Positions 45,113-59,978 of a DNA stretch of 64,000 nucleotides are shown one piece after another. The position numbers were made by a program, and so were the translations under genes. Numbering within the stretch: the stretch's first letter is position 1; each line of letters starts with the position of its first letter. The notes below the pieces were generated by a model. It ran no database searches and was not told the DNA's origin. It was given only the letters and a program-made list of their open reading frames with translations. This DNA is from Paracoccus amoyensis. Its GTDB lineage: Bacteria > Pseudomonadota > Alphaproteobacteria > Rhodobacterales > Rhodobacteraceae. The stretch is taken from NCBI RefSeq assembly GCF_014490725.1, contig NZ_JACOQL010000001.1, positions 744,001 through 808,000 of the forward strand. Direction: 5' to 3'.

Positions 45113-46729
45113 TTATTCGGCGACGCGATACATGTCCTTGGCATACCAGGCCGACATCACGTTTTCCAACGGAACGCCCCGGATGTCAGGCTTGATCATC
45201 TGCGCCATGGCGTAGTGATAGACGGGGGCCAAGGCCATCTCGTCGATCAGGATTTCTTCCGCCTGACGATACAGGTCATTGGGGTTTTCGGCCGTCGCGG
45301 AATCCGCCAGCAACTTGTCGTAATCCGCATTGGTCCACTTGCCCTGATTGTAACCACCGCTGCGGAAGTAATCGAGATAGGTCGAAGCCTCGTTATAATC
45401 GCCACACCACGCATAGCGGGCCACCTCGAAGTCCTGATTGTTCAGGCGGTCGATATGAACCTTCCATTCGTAATTGTTCAGCGTGACATTCACGCCAATG
45501 GCCTTCCAGAACTGCTGAACGGCGATGGCCAGCTTTTTGTGGTCTTCGCTGGTATTATACTGGATCGACAGGTTCAGCGGGTTATCCGGGCCATAGCCCG
45601 CCTCGGCCAACAATTCCTTGGCCTTTTCGACACGCTCGGCCTGCGTCCACTGACCCCAATCCTCCTCGGGGATGGTATAGCCTTCGGTTGCCCAGTGGAC
45701 CCAATTAAAGGCCGGACGCTGGCCACCCTGCAAAACGCGATCCACGATGATGTCGCGGTCGATGGCATAGGCCAAAGCCTGACGGACACGCGCATCTTTC
45801 AGTTCCTCGGGGCCTTTGTCGGACAGGTTGAAGATATAGGCATAAGAGCAGGACCAGGGGGCGCTGATCGCCTCGTCCGGGTATTCCTGCTGCAACTGGG
45901 GCAGGCGACCTGCGGGCAGCGTGTTCATCCAGTCGATTTCGCCGGCCAGATAACGGGTCAGGCCGATGTTCTGGTCGTTCACGGTAATGAACTTCACCTC
46001 ATCCATGATGGTGTGTTCGGCATCCCAATACTGGTCGTTCTTGACCGCCACAGCCTCGACCCCAAGGTCATGGCTTTGCAGGACATAGGCGCCGTTGCCG
46101 ACCATCTTGCCGGGCTGCGTCCAGGCATCGCCTTCGGCCTCGATCACCGCTTGCGGCACAGGATAGGTGGTCGAATGCGACAGGGTTTTCAGGAAATATG
46201 GCGTCGGCTTGGTCAGTTTGACCTCTAGCGTCTTGTCGTCCACCGCGGTCACGCCCAATTCTTCCGGGGCTTTTTCGCCCTTCACGATCTCGGACGCGTT
46301 CACAAGGTTCATCAGCTCCATGAACCACGCGTATTCGGACGCGGTTTCCGGGTTCACCGCGCGACGCCACGCATAGACGAAATCATTTGCCGTGACGGGC
46401 TCGCCGTTGGACCAGTTCGAATCGCGCAGATGAAAGGTATAGGTCAGGCCGTCTTCGCTGACATCCCAGGTTTCGGCCACGCCGGGAACCATTGCACCTG
46501 TCGAGTCCTCGTTCAGCAGACCTTCGAACAGCTGACGGATCATGTCCGAGTCGGTCCGCGACGATGTCAATTGCGGGTCAAGCGATTTGAATGCATCAAG
46601 AATCCAGAATTTCAGATCCTGATTTTCCGCCAGCGTCTCTCCCTCGCCGGGCTGTGCTGCCAAGGCGGGCGCAAAAGCGGGCAAGGCCAATGCGGCCAGC
46701 AGCGCCGTTGTCGTAAACAGCTTGGTCAT
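45113..46729 (-). CDS. oppA: Peptide ABC transporter substrate-binding protein OppA
   Basis: A 538-residue SBP family 5 protein with a signal peptide (LFTTTALLAALALPAFAPALA). It matches OppA: SLDPQLTSSRTDSDMIRQLF, EGLLNEDSTGAMVPGVAETW, the motif DGLTYTFHLRDSNWSNGEPV, and the peptide-binding C-terminal lobe. GGAGGA precedes the ATG. It is first in an oppABCDF operon followed by an ABC exporter. Likely substrates are oligopeptides. Confidence 0.93.
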   Translation of the reverse strand: MTKLFTTTALLAALALPAFAPALAAQPGEGETLAENQDLKFWILDAFKSLDPQLTSSRTDSDMIRQLFEGLLNEDSTGAMVPGVAETWDVSEDGLTYTFHLRDSNWSNGEPVTANDFVYAWRRAVNPETASEYAWFMELMNLVNASEIVKGEKAPEELGVTAVDDKTLEVKLTKPTPYFLKTLSHSTTYPVPQAVIEAEGDAWTQPGKMVGNGAYVLQSHDLGVEAVAVKNDQYWDAEHTIMDEVKFITVNDQNIGLTRYLAGEIDWMNTLPAGRLPQLQQEYPDEAISAPWSCSYAYIFNLSDKGPEELKDARVRQALAYAIDRDIIVDRVLQGGQRPAFNWVHWATEGYTIPEEDWGQWTQAERVEKAKELLAEAGYGPDNPLNLSIQYNTSEDHKKLAIAVQQFWKAIGVNVTLNNYEWKVHIDRLNNQDFEVARYAWCGDYNEASTYLDYFRSGGYNQGKWTNADYDKLLADSATAENPNDLYRQAEEILIDEMALAPVYHYAMAQMIKPDIRGVPLENVMSAWYAKDMYRVAE

Positions 46730-46857
46730 ATGATGTCCTCCATGTCGGTAGGGTGGCGTAGCACCCGGAATAACCCGGCAAATTAATTAAACGCACGTTC
46801 AGGTAAAGCAGATTTCCGGCTTTTCATGTCTGGCGTGCTGTGAAACAGATGCAACCA

Positions 46858-47388
46858 ATGACGCGATTCGGGCATATCACCATGGTTACGGGCGGCGCGC
46901 GCTCGGGCAAGTCAGCATTGGCTGAACGGCTGGTAAAGCGGCACGATTTACCCCGCATCTATATCGCCACGGCACAGGCGGGCGATGGCGAGATGGCCGA
47001 AAGAATAGCGCAACATCAACAAAATCGCGGTGCCGGATGGACCACGGTGGAAGAACCGGTCGATCTGGTTCGTGTGCTGGGCGAAACAGACGGGCAGGGC
47101 GTGCGGTTGGTCGATTGTCTGACGCTGTGGATGTCGAACAGTTTCGGGAATTGTGACGTGGCGTCACTTTGCGAAACACTGCGTCGGCAAACCTCTCCGG
47201 TTGTGCTGGTGACGAATGAACTGGGCCAGGGCATCGTGCCCGATAACCAGTTGGCCCGCATGTTTCGCGATCAGCACGGATGGATGAATCAAGCCGTTGC
47301 CACGATCGCGGATGAGGTTTGGATGGCGGTATCGGGAATGCCGCTGCGTCTGAAGCCAAGGGGAGAGAACCCTGATGAAAGCCTTTGA
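46858..47388 (+). CDS. cobU: Adenosylcobinamide kinase/adenosylcobinamide-phosphate guanylyltransferase
   Basis: A 176-residue bifunctional enzyme that phosphorylates adenosylcobinamide and attaches GMP. The P-loop is VTGGARSGKSALAERL; ARPRIYIATA-like, RLVDCLTLWMSN and VTNELGQGIVPDN are family blocks. The start is uncertain: ATGs lie at 46849 and 46858 and a GTG at 46840, none with a convincing ribosome-binding site. It overlaps cobT by 14 bases. It is divergent from oppA. Confidence 0.9.
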   Translation: MTRFGHITMVTGGARSGKSALAERLVKRHDLPRIYIATAQAGDGEMAERIAQHQQNRGAGWTTVEEPVDLVRVLGETDGQGVRLVDCLTLWMSNSFGNCDVASLCETLRRQTSPVVLVTNELGQGIVPDNQLARMFRDQHGWMNQAVATIADEVWMAVSGMPLRLKPRGENPDESL

Positions 47389-48328
47389 CATTGCCGCAGC
47401 CAATGGCGCCCGCGCACGTCAGGACAGCCTGACCAAACCGCCAGGATCGCTGGGCAGGCTTGAGGAATTGGCGGTCTTCATGGCGGGCTGGCAGGGGCGG
47501 GCGATCCCACGATTGAACGTGGCACAGGTCGTCGTATTCGCCGGAAATCACGGAATCGTCGCGCAAGGTGTAAACCCCTTTCCGCCGGAAGTAACCGCCC
47601 TGATGGTTGAAAATTTCAGGAATGGCGGCGCGGCAATCAACCAGCTTTGCAAGGTTGCGGGTGCTGAACTATCGGTCGTGCCGCTTGATTTGGCCCATCC
47701 GACGGCTGATTTCACCAAAGCGTCCGCGATGACGGTTTCCGAGGTCGACCAGACCATGGCGGCGGGGGCGGCTGCAGTGGATCCGAAAGCCGATGTTCTG
47801 GTCCTTGGTGAAATGGGGATTGGCAATTCCACCATCGCCGCTGCCCAATCTGCGTTGGTTTTTGGCGGCTGTGGCAAGGATTGGGTCGGCCCCGGGACGG
47901 GCGCCAATCCCGAAGAGATGGCAAACAAACGTCGCGCCATCGACGAAGGTCTGGTCTTGCACCGGCCGAAAACCACACGCGATGCCTTGGCGGCCTTTGG
48001 CGGACGCGAACAGGCGGCGATCTGCGGGGCGATTTTGCAGGCTCGGCGGATTGGCCTGCCGGTCATTCTGGACGGGTTCATCTGCACCGCTGCTGCTGCC
48101 GTTCTGACATTGGATAATCCCGATGCGCTGGAACATTGCCTGATCGGTCATCAAAGCGCCGAGCCGGGCCATCAGCGTCTGATCGCGGGCCTCGAAATGT
48201 CCCCGATCCTGTCGCTGGACATGCGTCTGGGCGAAGGGTCGGGCGCGGCGGTCGCCCTGATGGTGCTGCGTGGCGCAATTGCATGCCACAGCGGTATGGC
48301 AACCTTTGCCGAGGCCGGAATTGGTTAA
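47375..48328 (+). CDS. cobT: Nicotinate-nucleotide-dimethylbenzimidazole phosphoribosyltransferase
   Basis: A 317-residue enzyme that makes alpha-ribazole phosphate, the lower ligand of cobalamin. TKPPGSLGRLEELAVFMAGW, FAGNHGIVAQGVNPFP, LGEMGIGNSTIAAAQ and the Glu-bearing end (DMRLGEGSGAAVALMVLR) are characteristic. The ATG at 47375 lies inside cobU; cobS begins before its stop, so the three genes are strongly coupled. Confidence 0.96.
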   Translation: MKAFDIAAANGARARQDSLTKPPGSLGRLEELAVFMAGWQGRAIPRLNVAQVVVFAGNHGIVAQGVNPFPPEVTALMVENFRNGGAAINQLCKVAGAELSVVPLDLAHPTADFTKASAMTVSEVDQTMAAGAAAVDPKADVLVLGEMGIGNSTIAAAQSALVFGGCGKDWVGPGTGANPEEMANKRRAIDEGLVLHRPKTTRDALAAFGGREQAAICGAILQARRIGLPVILDGFICTAAAAVLTLDNPDALEHCLIGHQSAEPGHQRLIAGLEMSPILSLDMRLGEGSGAAVALMVLRGAIACHSGMATFAEAGIG

Positions 48329-49061
48329 GGCGCAGCAACTGGTGCAGCAACTGGTTCTGGCGCTGGTCTTTTTGACCCGCCTGCCTTTGGGACGTTTTTT
48401 GCCTGCCCGAATGTTACCGCTGTCGCAAAGCCTGTGGGCCTTTCCGCTGGCTGGACTGCTGGTCGGACTGATCGCGGCGTTGCCGCTGTGGGCATTGGGT
48501 TCAAGCCTTCTGTCTGCAGTGCTTTCCGTCACGCTGGCGGTCTGGTTCACGGGTGCGTTGCACGAAGACGCGCTTGCCGATTTTGCCGATGCGGCGGGCG
48601 GCAAGGATCGTCACGACCGTTTGCGTATCATGCGGGACTCCGCGATAGGCAGTTATGGGGTCATGGCATTGATCCTTTGCACCGCGATGCGGATTGCGGC
48701 CATCGCGCAGCTTACGCCTTTGGCCGTTATCGCGGCTGCCATCGCTGGCCGAACGGCCGTTGTCATCGCCATGGCGATCCTGCCGCCAGCGCGGTCCGAT
48801 GGGCTGGGAAAATCGGCAGGCAGAGCCGACGCTGCCAATATCGCCATTGCATCGCTGATCGGCGGTCTGACGATGCTATTTTTAGGAGGCCCCGGAATAG
48901 CAGCCGCGATTGCCGGTCTGATCGCCCTTGGACTGGTGATCCGAAAGGCAAAGCAATGGCTTGGGGGGCAGACGGGCGACGTGCTGGGCACGGCGTCAAT
49001 CATAACGGAAACCGCCGTTCTGGCGGTTTTGTCGATATTCGCAGGTATGGCCATTGCCTGA
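48321..49061 (+). CDS. cobS: Adenosylcobinamide-GDP ribazoletransferase (cobalamin synthase)
   Basis: A 246-residue membrane enzyme that joins the ribazole ligand to adenosylcobinamide-GDP. About six hydrophobic helices; the acidic motif GALHEDALADFADAAGG with KDRHDRLRIMRDSAIGSYG is the catalytic signature. The start is probably TTG at 48321 (VKAQQLVQQL), 6 bases after GAGG and 8 bases before the cobT stop ends; an upstream in-frame ATG at 48270 has no such support. With cobU and cobT it completes late cobalamin assembly. Confidence 0.9.
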   Translation: MVKAQQLVQQLVLALVFLTRLPLGRFLPARMLPLSQSLWAFPLAGLLVGLIAALPLWALGSSLLSAVLSVTLAVWFTGALHEDALADFADAAGGKDRHDRLRIMRDSAIGSYGVMALILCTAMRIAAIAQLTPLAVIAAAIAGRTAVVIAMAILPPARSDGLGKSAGRADAANIAIASLIGGLTMLFLGGPGIAAAIAGLIALGLVIRKAKQWLGGQTGDVLGTASIITETAVLAVLSIFAGMAIA

Positions 49062-49171
49062 AATCCTTGACCGGTTCGAGGGCATCGCGCATACCGCCAA
49101 TTCTGGACAAGCCGTAACGTAAACACGGCCAGGACCCACAAGTGGTCTCGGATGGGAGGGAGGATATTTCC

Positions 49172-49825
49172 ATGGGTGGCCTTTTGGCCCTTTCACGCGG
49201 CATTGACCGCATAAATACCGCGATCGGACGCGCTGCGTCGTGGCTGATCCTGGTGGCGATTTTCGTCAGTGCGGGCAACGCTATTGTCCGCAAGGTCTTC
49301 AGCATCTCATCCAATGCGTGGCTGGAATTGCAGTGGTATCTGTATGGCGGCGCATTCCTGCTGGCAGCGGCGTATACGTTGCTGGAAAATGAACATATCC
49401 GCATCGACATCATCTATGGAAACTGGTCGCGCAGGACTCAACATTGGCTGGACCTGCTGGGGCATCTGTTCTTTCTGATGCCGATGCTTCTGGTGTCGCT
49501 GTGGTATATGTGGCCATGGTTGCTGGGCAGCATCGAACGCGGCGACCGATCAATGAACGCCGGCGGCCTTGTCCTTTGGCCGGCACGGGCGTTGTTGGTG
49601 GCTGGATTTGTTCTTCTGTTCTTTCAGGGGATTTCCGAAATCATCAAGAAAATCGCGGTTATGCGCGGCATCATAGAAGACCCGCATCCACAGACAGGCC
49701 ACCACGCACCGTTGGAAATGGACGACGAGCTGCTGGAGCAAGCCGGCTTTGTGGCCCAGGATGATGCCCGCGCCGACATGTTGCATGACGCCGGCGACAA
49801 GCGCCGCCCGGAGGACCGCAAATGA
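49172..49825 (+). CDS. TRAP transporter small permease (DctQ/TakQ family)
   Basis: A 217-residue membrane protein with four helices and NAIVRKVFSISSNAWLELQWYLYGG, the DctQ signature. The C-terminal ~45 residues after the last helix (PHPQTGHHAPLEMDDELL...) are hydrophilic. The ATG at 49172 follows GGGAGGGAGGA. The large permease starts within its stop (ATGA). A matching binding protein lies on the opposite strand at 52214. Confidence 0.92.
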   Translation: MGGLLALSRGIDRINTAIGRAASWLILVAIFVSAGNAIVRKVFSISSNAWLELQWYLYGGAFLLAAAYTLLENEHIRIDIIYGNWSRRTQHWLDLLGHLFFLMPMLLVSLWYMWPWLLGSIERGDRSMNAGGLVLWPARALLVAGFVLLFFQGISEIIKKIAVMRGIIEDPHPQTGHHAPLEMDDELLEQAGFVAQDDARADMLHDAGDKRRPEDRK

Positions 49826-51702
49826 TTCTCGAATTTATTGCGCAGAACATGGCACCGATCATGTTCCTGTCACTGATCATTTTCCTGCTTTACGGTTACC
49901 CCGTCGCATTCGCACTATCGGCTTGCGGCCTGCTGTTCTTTGTCATCGGCGTTGAACTGGCTCCGCTGTCAGGCGGGACAATCAACCTCAGCTGGCCGCT
50001 GTTACGCGCCATCCCTGACCGTTTCTTCGGAGGCGTGGTCGCGAATGAGACCCTGCTTGCCGTCCCATTCTTTACCTTCATGGGAATCGTGCTTGAGAAA
50101 TCGGGCATGGCCGAGGATCTGCTGGACACGATCGGACAGCTGTTCGGACCGGTGCGCGGTGGCCTGGCCTATGCGGTGATCATCGTGGGTGCGTTGCTTG
50201 CGGCAACAACAGGTGTCGTTGCGGCATCGGTGATCGCCATGGGCCTGATCTCTCTGCCGATCATGCTGCGCTATGGTTATGATCGCAGGATCGCGGCAGG
50301 GACGATTGCGGCATCAGGCACATTGGCGCAGATCATCCCGCCGTCGCTGGTGCTGATCGTGCTGGCTGACCAATTGGGCCGCTCGGTCGGTGACATGTAT
50401 AAAGGCGCGTTGATCCCCGGTCTGGTTCTGACCGGCATCTACATGCTTTACATCTTCCTGATGTCGATCTTCCGTCCGCACACGGTGCCCGCATTGCCGA
50501 AAGAGGCGCGGACGCTTGGCTCGGGCGTCACATCGCTGATCGTGGCGCTGGCCATTGGTGGGGCGATCTTCTACGGCCTGTATCACTTCTTCCACCCGAC
50601 CTACGGCAAAAACGCCGACGTGGTGGCTGCGGTCGTTGCGGTCCTGGTGATCTATCTGGTCGCTGTCATCGACAAGGGCGCCAAAATTGGCCTGATGTCA
50701 CGACTGGCCCAACAGGTCATCATCGTGCTGATCCCACCACTGACGCTTATCTTTCTTGTTCTGGGAACGATCTTCCTTGGCATCGCGACTCCGACCGAAG
50801 GTGGCGCAATGGGCGCGGTCGGCGCACTGATCCTTGCCGGAGCAAAGGGACGCCTGAACTATACCGTCATCAGCCAGGCGCTTGCCGCCACGACGCGCCT
50901 TTCGGCCTTCGTGATGTTCATCCTGATCGGTGCCCGTATCTTCTCGCTGACCTTCTATGGCGTGAACGGACATATCTGGGTCGAACATCTGCTGACCTCG
51001 TTGCCGGGGGGCGAGTTGGGCTTCCTGATCGCGGTGTCGGTGCTGGTCTTTCTGCTGGCCTTCTTCCTCGACTTCTTCGAGCTGGCCTTCATCATCGTGC
51101 CACTTCTGGCACCTGCCGCGGAAAGCCTTGGGATCGATCTGATCTGGTTCGGCGTCATTCTGGGCGTCAACATGCAGACCAGCTTTATGCACCCGCCGTT
51201 TGGCTTTGCGCTGTTCTATCTGCGTTCGGTCGCGCCCAAATTACCCTATACGGATCGGGTGACGGGCAAGACGATGGCACCGGTCAAATCCAGCCAGATC
51301 TATTGGGGGGCAGTGCCCTTCGTTGCGATCCAGCTGATCATGATCGCCATCGTGATCGCCTTTCCGCAGATGGTGATGCACTACAAGGGACCGGTCGTGG
51401 ATACCTCGAACGTCAGGATCGAGATTCCGTCGGGTGGTTCCGGCGGGCTTGGTGGCGGGTTTGGCAGCCTTGGCGGTTTGGGGTCACCCTTTGGCCAGCC
51501 CTCTGCACCCGCGGGTGGACAGGTCGCACCACAAGGTGGCGGTTTGGGCACGCCGCCGAATTTCGGCGGTCCTGCGCCTGATGCCCCGGCACCCGCAGCA
51601 CCAGCGCCCCAAGCCCCCGCCACGCCACAGGAAACGCAGCCTGCGGCCCCCGGCGGACTGGGCCTTGGCGGCCCGCCGCCCGGACTTGGCGGCAGCAACT
51701 GA
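49822..51702 (+). CDS. TRAP transporter large permease (DctM/TakM family) with Gly/Pro-rich tail
   Basis: A 626-residue ion-coupled permease with about twelve or more hydrophobic segments. GIVLEKSGMAEDLLDTIGQLFGPVRGGLAYAVI and LGIATPTEGGAMGAVGAL are DctM signatures. The final ~95 residues are a soluble tail of Gly, Pro, Ala and Gln (GGSGGLGGGFGSLGG ... PAAPGGLGLGG), well beyond the usual ~430-residue family length even allowing for the larger subtype. It overlaps the small permease by 4 bases and is followed by a strong terminator. Confidence 0.92.
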   Translation: MILEFIAQNMAPIMFLSLIIFLLYGYPVAFALSACGLLFFVIGVELAPLSGGTINLSWPLLRAIPDRFFGGVVANETLLAVPFFTFMGIVLEKSGMAEDLLDTIGQLFGPVRGGLAYAVIIVGALLAATTGVVAASVIAMGLISLPIMLRYGYDRRIAAGTIAASGTLAQIIPPSLVLIVLADQLGRSVGDMYKGALIPGLVLTGIYMLYIFLMSIFRPHTVPALPKEARTLGSGVTSLIVALAIGGAIFYGLYHFFHPTYGKNADVVAAVVAVLVIYLVAVIDKGAKIGLMSRLAQQVIIVLIPPLTLIFLVLGTIFLGIATPTEGGAMGAVGALILAGAKGRLNYTVISQALAATTRLSAFVMFILIGARIFSLTFYGVNGHIWVEHLLTSLPGGELGFLIAVSVLVFLLAFFLDFFELAFIIVPLLAPAAESLGIDLIWFGVILGVNMQTSFMHPPFGFALFYLRSVAPKLPYTDRVTGKTMAPVKSSQIYWGAVPFVAIQLIMIAIVIAFPQMVMHYKGPVVDTSNVRIEIPSGGSGGLGGGFGSLGGLGSPFGQPSAPAGGQVAPQGGGLGTPPNFGGPAPDAPAPAAPAPQAPATPQETQPAAPGGLGLGGPPPGLGGSN

Positions 51703-51710
51703 TCTGGAAA

Positions 51711-51736
51711 GGCCGGGTATCAACCCGGCCTTTTTT
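51711..51736 (+). terminator. Intrinsic terminator after the TRAP permease genes
   Basis: GGCCGGGT and ACCCGGCC with loop ATCA, followed by six Ts, 8 bases after the stop codon. Confidence 0.92.
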
Positions 51737-51756
51737 CTTCGCGAAGGGATTGTTGC

Positions 51757-52161
51757 ATGGCACAAACGCTGGCGCATGTCGCACTGGTCGTTCGCGACTA
51801 TGATGAGGCGATCGGCTTTTTCACAGGAAAGCTTGGCTTCGATCTGGTTGATGACACCTATCAACCGGAACAGGACAAACGATGGGTCGTTGTCCGTCCG
51901 GCGGGGAGTAGCGGCAGCTCTATCCTTTTGGCCCGCGCGTCGGACGATCACCAATCCCGCTATATCGGCGATCAGGCCGGGGGCAGGGTATTCCTGTTTC
52001 TACGCACGGATGATTTCTGGCGAGATTATGAAGCATACCTGTCACGCGGCGTCGAATTCGTGCGTGAACCGAAAGAAGCTGATTACGGAATCGTCGCAGT
52101 GTTTCGCGATCTGTATGGCAACCTGTGGGATCTGATCCAGTTCACCGATGGGCGCCCATGA
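51757..52161 (+). CDS. VOC family protein (glyoxalase/dioxygenase-like)
   Basis: A 134-residue vicinal-oxygen-chelate protein: LAHVALVVRDYDEAIGFFTGKLGFDL at the N-terminus gives the first metal His, and FREPKEADYGIVAVFRDLYGNLWDLIQF ends with the usual Glu/Asp position. Catalytic chemistry unknown. It starts 20 bases after the TRAP terminator and ends in the bidirectional terminator shared with the TakP-like gene. Confidence 0.85.
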   Translation: MAQTLAHVALVVRDYDEAIGFFTGKLGFDLVDDTYQPEQDKRWVVVRPAGSSGSSILLARASDDHQSRYIGDQAGGRVFLFLRTDDFWRDYEAYLSRGVEFVREPKEADYGIVAVFRDLYGNLWDLIQFTDGRP

Positions 52162-52199
52162 AAAAACCGCCGCGATCAATCGCGGCGGTTCGATATTTT
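52161..52199. terminator. Bidirectional terminator between the VOC and TakP-like genes
   Basis: A 12-bp stem (AACCGCCGCGAT and ATCGCGGCGGTT, 52165-52190) with a 2-base loop; A/T tracts on both sides give a six-base T-run on the minus strand and ATTTT on the plus strand. Confidence 0.9.
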
Positions 52200-52213
52200 A
52201 GCAGTGTGACAGC

Positions 52214-53380
<1,167 letters not shown>

Positions 53381-53606
53381 TTAACTCCTCCGCTCAGACC
53401 AGGAAAAGCGATCACTCCGACGACTTTCCGGCCTGCATGATGCGGGCAGTTTAGCCAGTGGCCGCTGTCTGTCGAGGGGGCAATCCGCCCCGATAGCGGA
53501 TAATTTTAGTTGCCCCTGCGTCATCTATGTGACCTTACGGGAAGTAACGTCTTTTCCGACACTTGAAAGTAGAAAAGACTGCACTTTTGGCGGTCGTATG
53601 CCCAAA

Positions 53607-53637
53607 GAAAAACCCCGCCCGAACGTGTCGGGCGGGG
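53607..53637 (-). terminator. Intrinsic terminator after eno
   Basis: Reading leftward from eno, CCCCGCCCGA, a 5-base loop, TCGGGCGGGG and then TTTTTC; the stem begins 6 bases after the eno stop codon. The remaining 226 bases to the TakP-like start hold its upstream region, with no clear promoter. Confidence 0.9.
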
Positions 53638-53643
53638 CTGATT

Positions 53644-55669
<2,026 letters not shown>

Positions 55670-55731
55670 CGAGGCGGTCGACAAGGGTCATGATCCAACA
55701 CTAGACAAGGGATTATTCACCGCAACCGGCA

Positions 55732-57132
55732 TCATGTGCCACAAAAGGTCTGACGCACGACCTGTGCCGGTTCCGGGGCGTTGGCAAGGTCATCCCATTC
55801 CGCCCGCTGTTCGCGGGGATGCGTGACAGCCTCAAACAGACGGTTGAACGGTGCAAGATCGCCCGCAACCGCTGACGCGATGATCTCCTCGATCCGGTGA
55901 TTGCGGGGAATGCGGACAGGATTGGCATGCGTCATCAACGCCGCATCCGGGTTTTCGTTTCGCCATTCGGTCGCCCATTCGTCGAATTTTGAAGGATCGG
56001 CGAATTCGTTCCGCGCCGTGCCTGTCGCGAGGCCCGCAAAGACGCGCGTAAAATCGGCATCCTGCTGCGCCATGATGGTCAGCAAACCTTCCGCCAGCGG
56101 CTGGACCTTTGCCTGATCGCTCAGGCCCAGTTTTTCGCCAAAACGATGCAGCCACGCGGCCTGATACAATGGCGCGAAACTGTGAACAGACTTAGTCGCC
56201 GCTTCTATCGCCGCGTCCTTTTCACCCATCAACGGGATCAGGCACGTCGCAAGCTGAGCCAGGTTCCAGACCGCGATTTGCGGCTGTTGCGCCCAGGCAT
56301 AGCGGCCGGTTCGGTCGATGGATGAAAACACCTTGTTCGGGTTATATTCATCCATGAACGCACAGGGTCCATAGTCGATGGTTTCCCCTGACACAGCCAT
56401 GTTGTCGGTGTTCATCACCCCATGGATGAAGCCAAGCGCCATCCATTGCGCAATTGTTTCTGCCTGTCGCGCGACCACATGATCCAGCAGCGACAAGGGG
56501 CCGTTCGCCGTCGGGTAGTGGCGCTGGATGACGTGCTCCGTCAATTCTTTCAATGATGCCTCATCCCCGCGGACGGCAAAGAACTGAAATGTGCCGACAC
56601 GGATATGGCTGGCGGCGACACGGGTCAGAACCGCGCCGGGCAGACCGTTTTCACGCCAGACTGTTTCGCCGGTCGAGACCGCCGCCAACGCGCGTGTCGT
56701 GGGCACGCCCATGGCATTCATGAATTCACTGACCAGATATTCGCGCAAGACCGGCCCCATCCACGCACGGCCATCGCCGCGACGGGAAAACGGCGTAGGG
56801 CCGCTGCCCTTCAACTGGATGTCAAAGCGCGCCTTGTCGGGGGTGACCACCTCGCCCAACAGCACCGCGCGGCCGTCGCCAAGCTGTGGAACAAAGCCGC
56901 CGAACTGATGGCCGGCATAGGCCTGTGCAATCGGATCAGCACCTTCGGGCAGGGCGTTGCCTGACAACATGGCCAGCCCCTCTGGGCTGCGTAGCCAATC
57001 GCCATCCAGACCCAGTCGGCCAGCCAGCGCATCGTTCAATGCAAGCAGATGCGGTTCGGCCACAGGTGTCGGTGCAACGCGGACAAAGAAACCTTCGGGC
57101 AGGCGGGCATAGCTGTTGTCAAAGTGAATCAT
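55732..57132 (-). CDS. selO: SelO family protein (pseudokinase AMPylase, YdiU/UPF0061)
   Basis: A 466-residue SelO. The family transfers AMP from ATP to Ser/Thr/Tyr of target proteins and helps with redox stress. [41 protein letters not shown] and [12 protein letters not shown] with the ATP-binding Asp residues are visible. In eukaryotic SelO a selenocysteine sits three residues from the end; here that position is Cys (FCGT at the C-terminus). The ATG at 57132 is supported by AGGAGG; 7 extra codons lie before it. Confidence 0.9.
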   Translation of the reverse strand: MIHFDNSYARLPEGFFVRVAPTPVAEPHLLALNDALAGRLGLDGDWLRSPEGLAMLSGNALPEGADPIAQAYAGHQFGGFVPQLGDGRAVLLGEVVTPDKARFDIQLKGSGPTPFSRRGDGRAWMGPVLREYLVSEFMNAMGVPTTRALAAVSTGETVWRENGLPGAVLTRVAASHIRVGTFQFFAVRGDEASLKELTEHVIQRHYPTANGPLSLLDHVVARQAETIAQWMALGFIHGVMNTDNMAVSGETIDYGPCAFMDEYNPNKVFSSIDRTGRYAWAQQPQIAVWNLAQLATCLIPLMGEKDAAIEAATKSVHSFAPLYQAAWLHRFGEKLGLSDQAKVQPLAEGLLTIMAQQDADFTRVFAGLATGTARNEFADPSKFDEWATEWRNENPDAALMTHANPVRIPRNHRIEEIIASAVAGDLAPFNRLFEAVTHPREQRAEWDDLANAPEPAQVVRQTFCGT

Positions 57133-59612
<2,480 letters not shown>

Positions 59613-59623
59613 AAGGGGCGAAC

Positions 59624-59899
59624 ATGTCGCATCATCTGGAAATCACCTATTGCACCGGCTGCAACTGGCTCTTGCGTGCGGGCTGGTATGCGCAGGAATG
59701 CTTGTCAACCTTCGGAACCGATATCCGGGTCACCATCATCCCGGATGATTCAGGCGGCGTTTTCCGCATCACGCTTGACCAGACCCAGATATGGGAGCGT
59801 AAGAAAGACGGCGGCTTCCCAGATATCCGGACGCTGAAGCAACGCATCCGCGATCAGATCGATCCTGAACGCGCACTTGGCCACCTGGACAGTCGGTAA
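59624..59899 (+). CDS. SelW/SelT/SelH-like thioredoxin-fold protein (Rdx family), Cys form
   Basis: A 91-residue protein of the Rdx family. The redox motif is CTGCNW near residue 10 (ITYCTGCNWLLRAGW), where animal SelW has C-X-X-U; here both residues are Cys. QTQIWERKKDGGFPDIRTLKQRIRDQI is the family C-terminal part. A thiol-redox role is inferred. It starts 11 bases after proB behind AAAGGGG and is probably transcribed with obgE-proB. Confidence 0.88.
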   Translation: MSHHLEITYCTGCNWLLRAGWYAQECLSTFGTDIRVTIIPDDSGGVFRITLDQTQIWERKKDGGFPDIRTLKQRIRDQIDPERALGHLDSR

Positions 59900-59941
59900 A
59901 TTCCCCATCCTGCTTGGGTCGTCAAATATCCCACAGGGGGT

Positions 59942-59964
59942 CCGGGGGACGTGAAGTCCCCCGG
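59942..59964. terminator. GC hairpin between convergent genes, part of a Rhodobacteraceae-type repeat
   Basis: A perfect 9-bp stem, CCGGGGGAC and GTCCCCCGG, with loop GTGAA. It sits between the SelW-like gene and the convergent acyltransferase gene. There is no T-run on the plus strand and a weak one on the minus. The preceding segment (AATATCCCACAGGGGGT) resembles a repeat I recall from relatives. Confidence 0.5.
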
Positions 59965-59978
59965 CGGGCGCACCACGC

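Noticed and set aside
45029-46228. A 399-codon plus-strand frame opposite oppA
   Set aside because: oppA is intact with a signal peptide; the antisense product shows no conserved pattern.
46730-46857. Cobalamin riboswitch ahead of cobU
   Set aside because: No B12-box or matching stems were found in the short divergent oppA-cobU region.
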